A stretch of DNA of 64,000 nt. Source: Catellatospora sp. KI3. GTDB lineage: Bacteria > Actinomycetota > Actinomycetes > Mycobacteriales > Micromonosporaceae. Below are positions 59,228 through 64,000 of this stretch, one piece after another; the stretch's first letter is position 1, and every line of letters begins with the position of its first letter. Below the pieces are notes generated by a model that saw only the letters and a list, made by a program, of their open reading frames with translations, made no database searches and was not told the origin of the DNA. The stretch is taken from NCBI RefSeq assembly GCF_029948125.1, contig NZ_JASAMB010000023.1, positions 1-64,000 of the forward strand, written 5' to 3'. Made by a program: the position numbers and the translations under genes.

Positions 59228-62200
59228 CGTGCCCCTCCCTGCGCGGCCCGTGCCTCGGCCTGCCCGGTCGGCGTCGTGTCCAGCGTCTCCAGCAGCCCCG
59301 GCACGTACGACACGTCGACCCGCACCCGCTGCACCCGGCTGTCCACGTCCCGGAGCACGAACTCGCGGTATCCCAGCCGCCCCGCGCTGTTGGCGTCCGG
59401 CGCCGACAACGACGCCAGCACCTCCTCGTAACCCACCTCGGTAGGCACCCGCAGCAGCCGCAGCGCCTCGGACGCGATCTCCGGGTCCTGCGCGATGCGC
59501 CCCACGAATACGGTCGAGACGAGGTTCTGCACGTCGAGCCCGAGGATGTCCTTCGGGTTCTGGGAGGCGACGAGCGCGGCGAGGTTCCACTTGCGGCTGT
59601 CGCGGGCGAGCCGGACCAGGAACGAGCGTCCGGACCGCCAGCCTTCCATGAAGTGCGCCTCGTCGAGGCCGACGAGTTTGCGCTGGTGCATGTCGCCGGA
59701 GTAGCAGCGGCGGACGGCGAGCCGGTGCGCGGTGTGCAGCATCGGCAGCGCCAGCGCCTCCTCCGCCGACCAGTACTCCCGCTCGATCTTGAGGTCGGGC
59801 AGGCGCAGGCCGGACATGGTGATGACGGTGAGGGCCGCGTCGGTGCTGAGCAGGTCGCCGGGCGGGGTGCCGAAGAACAGCAGCGCCAGCGGCATCTCGG
59901 CGGTGTCGAGCAGCAGGTTGGCCAGTTCGCGCCCGGTGTCGTCGATGCCGGCCAGGCAGCGTACGACGTCGTCGAGGGTCGCGGTCTCCTCGGCGGGGAC
60001 GGTGCGGACGGCGTGGCGCAGCAGCGTGGCGGTGGACGCCTCGCGGGCGACCTGCGGCGGCACCAGCATGGCGCAGATGTCCTGCACGAGCATGCGGCGT
60101 TCGGCGCGGGCGTTGCTGACGGCGATCTCGTACTCCCGGTCGCCGTTGGCTCCGGGTGGGAACTCGGTGCGCTGCGGGGTCGGGATCAGGGAGTACGGCG
60201 CGAGCGTGCCCTGCTCCCCGCCGGTCAGGTTGAGCACGCGCGAGTACGGCCGCAGCTCCGGCATGCTGGCCAGCCGGGCCAGCGGGCCGCTCGGGTCGAG
60301 CAGGGTGACCTGGACGCCGCGGCGGGCGTTGAGGTAGCCCATCGCGCCGAGCAGCGTCGACTTGCCGCCACCGGGCTCGGCGACCATGACGGACAGGCCG
60401 GAGCGCTCGCGCACCTCCATCGGGAAGTGCGGGTCGAGGAAGACGGGGCGGCGGCAGGTGCCGGCGGTGCGGCCGAGCAGGTCGCCGCGGCGGTCGCCGA
60501 CGGTCGACGCAGCCTGGGGCAGCGCGGCGGCGAGCAGCCGTACGGGCATGCGCCGCAGGTAGCCGGTGTTGGCGATGGGCTCGCCGGGGATGAACTCGCG
60601 GGCGAGCTGGTCCTGCTGCTTGGGGTGCTGCAGGGCCACCCGCAGGTCGCGGCTGTACGCGGCGATGACCGACCGGGCCCGTTCCAGGCACTCGTCGCGG
60701 GTGGCGCCGCTGATGGCGATGCGGTGCCAGCCGTGCGCGCGGGCGGAGTCGACGGGCAGGCCGGTGGTCATCTCGTCGCCCATGACGAGGGCCCGGCTGG
60801 CCAGGCGCTCCAGCTCGGGCGGGGCGTCCATGCCGTGCTCGAGGTAGTCGAGCTGCTGCGAACGGATCATGCGCAGCCGGTGTTCGAGGTTGCGGAAGCT
60901 GTCCTGCGGGCCGAGGATGTCCACCCGCGACGACAGCTCCATCGGCCACGGCAGGCGCTCGTGGAAGTGCAGCCAGGGCTCGTGCCGCTCGGGGATGTCC
61001 AGCGGCTCCATCCGGCCGACGGTGAGCACGGCGACGTGCCGCTCCTCGCCCGTCATCCGGTTGACCAGCTTGACCGTGCTGCCGTACGGCGCGCGGTAGC
61101 GCTCGATCTGCTCGGTGAGGGCGAGCAGGTCGCCCTCCTCCCAGCGGCCGTGGCCGACGGAGCCCATCATGCTGGGCGGGCTCATGCCGAGCGCGACGGA
61201 CCGGTAGAGCAGCCATTCGAGGTCGGAGGCGGCGGCGCGCTGGCCGCGCATGCCGAACGCGGCCAGGACCTCGTCGAACTGCTCGACCTGCTTGCCGAGC
61301 TTCTTGCGCTCGGAGTCGGCGGTGCCCTTGCCGAAGGCGCGCAGCAGCTTCTCGCTGAACGAGTCGCCCAGCGCCCGGCGGGCGAAGGTGACGCCGAGGA
61401 AGGTCTGGCCCTCGCTGTGGTTGATGTCGAGCAGGTGCCGCTGGGCGTTGACCAGGTGGTCGCCCCAGCCGGGGGCGCCGGGCACGGCCGGCAGCGGGCG
61501 GGTGGTGAGCTGGTCGAGCTGCTGCGCCCACTGGTCGGCCGGGAACGGCCGGGTGGTACGCCGCAGGTGCAGCCGGAACCCGGCCAGGCCCGCGTACTGC
61601 TCGCTGATGGCCGACAGGAGCGCCTCGCGCTCGGCGTCGGGGCGGAACGCCCAGCGGACCTCGGGCAGCAGGTACCAGGCGGTCACCGCGTGCGGAGTGA
61701 ACGTGAGGTGACCGGCGATCTCGGTGATCGCGATCTCCTGGGCGGCGTCGCGGTCGCGCTTCTGCTTCGGCGGCGTCGCGGCCTTGACCGGCTTGGCGCC
61801 GGCCCGGCTGCCCGTGCGCGACGGCGCAGCCGGTGCCGCGTGGCGCCCGGTCTGCGGCGGTGCACCCTGCGGCGCCAGGGGTCGGCTGCTCAGAGGCACG
61901 GTGCTGACCGGCACCGAACTCACCGGCACCGAGCTGACCGGGCGCTGGCGCAGGTCCGGCGGCGGCCGCATCGGGATGCCGCTGACGGGCACGCCGCTGA
62001 CCGGAGCGGTGTGCGGGGTGGCCGCTGGACGGCCCGTGGCGGCGTTGGGGCGTGCGGGTCCGGCGGGGCCGCCGGGGCGGTGTCCGGACAGGCCGGAGCT
62101 GGTCGAACGGCCGCCGGCCGACTCGGCGCCGGAGGTGCGACCGGGCGCGCCGGTCTGGCCCTGCGGCTGGCCGGGAGCAGCGCCAGGCTGGCTCTGCGGG

Positions 62201-62772
62201 TGACCCTGCGCGGTCGTGCCCGGCTGGCTCTGCGTGCGACCGGGGGTCGAGGCAGGCCGCGACGGGTCGGGCGGCAGCGGGACGAAGTTCGGGGCGGGGT
62301 TCTGCGGGGGCGGCGGCACGGGCGGCTGGGCGGCCCGGGTCGGCGCGGTGCGGGGCATGGTGCCGCCCCGGGTGACGGCGCCGGGCTCGGCGGCCTCGGC
62401 GTCGAACAGCTCCAGGAAGGGCGACTCGATGTCCGGGCCCAGCGGCGCGGTCGGCGGTGGCGGCTCGGCGTCGCGGCGGGCGCTGGCGAGCCGTTCCCGC
62501 TGGGCCTGGGTGGCGCGGTCGGCGGCGGCGCGCAGCTCGGCGGCGCGGCGGTCGGCCGCGCTCTGCAGGTCGCTGCGCAGGTCGCCGCGGGCGCCGTCGG
62601 CGCGGGCCTCGGGGCGGCCGTCGCCGGCGGAGGTCTGCTCGGGTGCGGCCGGTTCGCGGCGCCGGGGCGGCTGGAACACGGCCACGGGGCCCTGGGTGGC
62701 CGGGCCGTCGACGGACGGGACGACGTCGGAGACGGTGTCGTCCAGGTCGTACTCGGTATCGTGGCCGGTCAT
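59224..62772 (-). CDS. VirB4/TraC-like conjugation ATPase
   Basis: The 1,182-residue protein starts with about 340 residues of Ala/Pro/Gln-rich low complexity including VPVSS-type repeats. A VirB4-like region follows: an N-terminal domain with EVRWAFRPDAERE and, in the motor domain, Walker A AEPGGGKST (about 798-806), LLDPSGPLARL, Walker B LVGLDEAHF (about 1031) and ASQNPKDIL. VirB4 ATPases drive substrate transfer and pilus assembly in type IV secretion. Both ends overlap neighbours by 4 bp, so the gene is in the middle of a tight operon. The Pro-rich head is unusual for the family. Confidence 0.88.
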   Translation of the reverse strand: MTGHDTEYDLDDTVSDVVPSVDGPATQGPVAVFQPPRRREPAAPEQTSAGDGRPEARADGARGDLRSDLQSAADRRAAELRAAADRATQAQRERLASARRDAEPPPPTAPLGPDIESPFLELFDAEAAEPGAVTRGGTMPRTAPTRAAQPPVPPPPQNPAPNFVPLPPDPSRPASTPGRTQSQPGTTAQGHPQSQPGAAPGQPQGQTGAPGRTSGAESAGGRSTSSGLSGHRPGGPAGPARPNAATGRPAATPHTAPVSGVPVSGIPMRPPPDLRQRPVSSVPVSSVPVSTVPLSSRPLAPQGAPPQTGRHAAPAAPSRTGSRAGAKPVKAATPPKQKRDRDAAQEIAITEIAGHLTFTPHAVTAWYLLPEVRWAFRPDAEREALLSAISEQYAGLAGFRLHLRRTTRPFPADQWAQQLDQLTTRPLPAVPGAPGWGDHLVNAQRHLLDINHSEGQTFLGVTFARRALGDSFSEKLLRAFGKGTADSERKKLGKQVEQFDEVLAAFGMRGQRAAASDLEWLLYRSVALGMSPPSMMGSVGHGRWEEGDLLALTEQIERYRAPYGSTVKLVNRMTGEERHVAVLTVGRMEPLDIPERHEPWLHFHERLPWPMELSSRVDILGPQDSFRNLEHRLRMIRSQQLDYLEHGMDAPPELERLASRALVMGDEMTTGLPVDSARAHGWHRIAISGATRDECLERARSVIAAYSRDLRVALQHPKQQDQLAREFIPGEPIANTGYLRRMPVRLLAAALPQAASTVGDRRGDLLGRTAGTCRRPVFLDPHFPMEVRERSGLSVMVAEPGGGKSTLLGAMGYLNARRGVQVTLLDPSGPLARLASMPELRPYSRVLNLTGGEQGTLAPYSLIPTPQRTEFPPGANGDREYEIAVSNARAERRMLVQDICAMLVPPQVAREASTATLLRHAVRTVPAEETATLDDVVRCLAGIDDTGRELANLLLDTAEMPLALLFFGTPPGDLLSTDAALTVITMSGLRLPDLKIEREYWSAEEALALPMLHTAHRLAVRRCYSGDMHQRKLVGLDEAHFMEGWRSGRSFLVRLARDSRKWNLAALVASQNPKDILGLDVQNLVSTVFVGRIAQDPEIASEALRLLRVPTEVGYEEVLASLSAPDANSAGRLGYREFVLRDVDSRVQRVRVDVSYVPGLLETLDTTPTGQAEARAAQGGAR

Positions 62773-63131
62773 GTGATCGCCCGCCGCACGACGACCCGGC
62801 GCGCGACCAGGCGCGCGTCATGGTGTTCGGCGCCCGCCTCGCGGGTGCGGCGCCAGTCGGTTAGCGCGGTCCGGATGACCATGCGCGCGGGCCGGTCGGG
62901 GTCGACGTGGCGGAAGACGTACGACGTGGAGACGATGGCCAGCGCGATCTCCCACGCGGGGAAGACCTCGATCTGCTGGCTGAACAGCCAGTGGATGCCC
63001 ATGTAGAGCGGCACGAGCAGCACGAACAGGCCGTACTGCGCGTACGGCAGCTGCACCGGCAGGGTGTAGCCGGGCGGTCCGAGATAGACGAGGCGGGCCC
63101 GGTAGATGTCGTCGTCCGTACGCAACCGCAT
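62769..63131 (-). CDS. PrgI/VirB3-like membrane protein
   Basis: ATG 63131 gives 120 residues: a short strand-rich head (MRLRTDDDIYRARLVYLGPP), two adjacent membrane helices (about 28-70) and a basic tail with FRHVDPDRPARMVIRTALTDW. Small two-helix proteins immediately before a VirB4 gene are the VirB3/PrgI/TcpE class, which docks VirB4 on the membrane. The stop overlaps the VirB4-like ATG (ATGA). Confidence 0.75.
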   Translation of the reverse strand: MRLRTDDDIYRARLVYLGPPGYTLPVQLPYAQYGLFVLLVPLYMGIHWLFSQQIEVFPAWEIALAIVSTSYVFRHVDPDRPARMVIRTALTDWRRTREAGAEHHDARLVARRVVVRRAIT

Positions 63132-63139
63132 GGTTCCGC

Positions 63140-63460
63140 CTACTCGAACATGATCTTGACGAGGTTTTCCCCGACCAGCAGCAGCGCACCGGCGCCGACG
63201 ATGAAGGCGATGCCGATGATGGCGATCGCGGAACTGGTGAGCACCTTCGAGACCTCGCCCTTGCTGGCGCGCCCGATGAAGATCACGCCGAGGATGGCGA
63301 GCAGGATCGGGGAGATCTTGGTCGCGAAGAAGGTGAGGATGCTCTCGGTCGCGATCTCGCCCTTGGGGTCGCCCGGTGCGGCCAGGACGGTGTCGGCGAG
63401 CGGGCTCAGCGTCGATGCGACGTGCGTCCACGCCGCCTGGGCGAGCTCCATGGCGATCAT
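63140..63460 (-). CDS. VirB2/TrbC-like small two-helix protein
   Basis: GGGGAGGTAACGA precedes the ATG at 63460, a strong ribosome-binding site for the first gene of the operon. The 106-residue product has a short amphipathic head, a PGDPKGE segment and two hydrophobic helices (about 43-64 and 75-98) split by a basic turn (GRASKGEVSK). This is the topology of VirB2/TrbC pilin-like or TcpD-like subunits, usually just upstream of VirB3 and VirB4. No pilin-type signal peptidase site is obvious. Confidence 0.65.
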   Translation of the reverse strand: MIAMELAQAAWTHVASTLSPLADTVLAAPGDPKGEIATESILTFFATKISPILLAILGVIFIGRASKGEVSKVLTSSAIAIIGIAFIVGAGALLLVGENLVKIMFE

Positions 63461-63691
63461 TCGTTACCTCCCCGCCGCGACCCGGCGCTGCATATTGCCT
63501 AAGCCTTACCGATGGGGGTGCTCATCGGTGGGATGCGCCGAGTAACACCCTGCTTCGTGTCGAGTAACTGGTAGTGAGCGCCGGGGATGTTTCGATGTCT
63601 CGGACCGGTGTCCGATCCATAGCAGAGAGTACGGTGCACCCTGCGGCCCGACAAGCCGCGCAGCATGCGGCGGGTGTCGGATGTCCGCGCG
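63461..63691. promoter_or_regulatory. Upstream region of the type IV secretion-like operon
   Basis: The 231-bp gap between folB and the operon holds no gene. CGAGTAAC is repeated directly at 63539-63546 and 63561-63568, 22 bp apart (two helical turns), and ACCGATG/CATCGGT forms an inverted repeat at 63508-63529. Both could be regulator sites for the leftward operon. Confidence 0.45.
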
Positions 63692-64000
63692 TCACCTGCG
63701 TCCGGTGACCGTGACGCTCACGTCGGCGAAGGACAGCGGGATCGGCGCCTGTGGCTTGTGGACGGTGACCGTCGCCCGGGCGACCCGGTCGTCGTCCATG
63801 CACGCCGCCACCAGGCGCTCGGCCAGTGTCTCCAGCAGGTTCACCGGCGGGCCCGCCACGATCACGGCCAGACGCGAGGCCAGCTCGCCGTAGTGCACCG
63901 TGTCGGCCACGTCGTCGGTGGCGGCGGCGATGCCCAGGTCCAGCTCCAGCTCCACGTCGACGATGAAGTCCTGCCCGTCGCGCCGCTCGAAGTCGAAGAC
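63692..64000 (-). CDS. folB: Dihydroneopterin aldolase (partial, 5' end outside window)
   Basis: The visible 102 residues begin VFDFERRDGQDFIVDVELEL and continue with DTVHYGELASRL and NLLETLAERL, ending SFADVSVTVTGRR. VDV...L, DTVHYGEL and LLETLAERL are the FolB signatures, with the catalytic Glu and the Tyr-containing loop. It cleaves dihydroneopterin to 6-hydroxymethyl-dihydropterin in folate synthesis. It points opposite to folE, 12.5 kb away, and no folK follows it, unlike the usual folE-folP-folB-folK order. Confidence 0.93.
   Translation of the reverse strand, partial: VFDFERRDGQDFIVDVELELDLGIAAATDDVADTVHYGELASRLAVIVAGPPVNLLETLAERLVAACMDDDRVARATVTVHKPQAPIPLSFADVSVTVTGRR

Noticed and set aside
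57347-62821. Single 1,824-codon minus frame joining VirB6-like and VirB4-like regions
   Set aside because: Only the part after 59227 reads as a protein; upstream it is an Arg/Pro-rich shadow of the VirB4-like gene in another frame.

Overview
The window is high-GC actinobacterial chromosome. Gene content (a chaplin-like surface protein, WblA/WhiB4, ESX genes, F420-associated DUF2342 metalloprotease) and gene order point to a filamentous actinomycete, most likely Micromonosporaceae; the genus cannot be fixed from sequence alone.

Bases 1-4137 are the right-hand end of an actinomycete integrative and conjugative element (AICE): the C-terminus of a prim-pol replicase, a helicase-like ATPase, a 13-copy octamer iteron region inside a 33-bp inverted repeat, an excisionase, and a tyrosine integrase carrying an embedded LacI-type HTH. 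It abuts a tRNA-Pro(CGG) gene, the probable integration target.

Bases 4196-29341 follow a backbone that matches, gene by gene, the Mycobacterium tuberculosis Rv3671c-Rv3682 neighbourhood: ponA2-like PBP, wblA/whiB4, two ArsA-like ATPases, DUF4177, RidA, metallo-hydrolase, crp, nth, TlpA-like protein, NUDIX and MarP protease. Between the metallo-hydrolase and crp sits an added block: an adenylate cyclase/ATPase/TPR protein coupled to a Ser/Thr kinase, a biotin-dependent carboxylase pair whose carboxyltransferase subunit looks degenerate, and a three-domain chaplin-like protein. A cyclase gene near a crp gene suggests a local cAMP link.

Bases 29465-36391 hold a partial type VII (ESX) locus: mycP-eccD facing left and a full-length eccC facing right. 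Bases 36463-51169 return to a second conserved backbone (ppa, dacB, tilS, DUF2342, hpt, ftsH, folE), interrupted by a gamma-glutamyltransferase, a large subtilase and a GlxA/AdpA-type regulator. tilS-DUF2342 appears inverted relative to the usual order. The dacB 5' end carries four perfect TTATCCACA DnaA boxes.

Bases 51174-63460 separate folE from folB. They contain an FtsK-like ATPase pair and then a leftward operon that reads as a compact type IV secretion apparatus (VirB2-, VirB3-, VirB4-, VirB6-, VirB8- and VirB1/M23-like), without relaxase or obvious coupling protein in view. folB runs off the right edge.

The intergenic spaces hold at least two dispersed palindromic repeat families, most of them at convergent gene ends: five copies of a 65-72-bp element and two of a 54-bp element.
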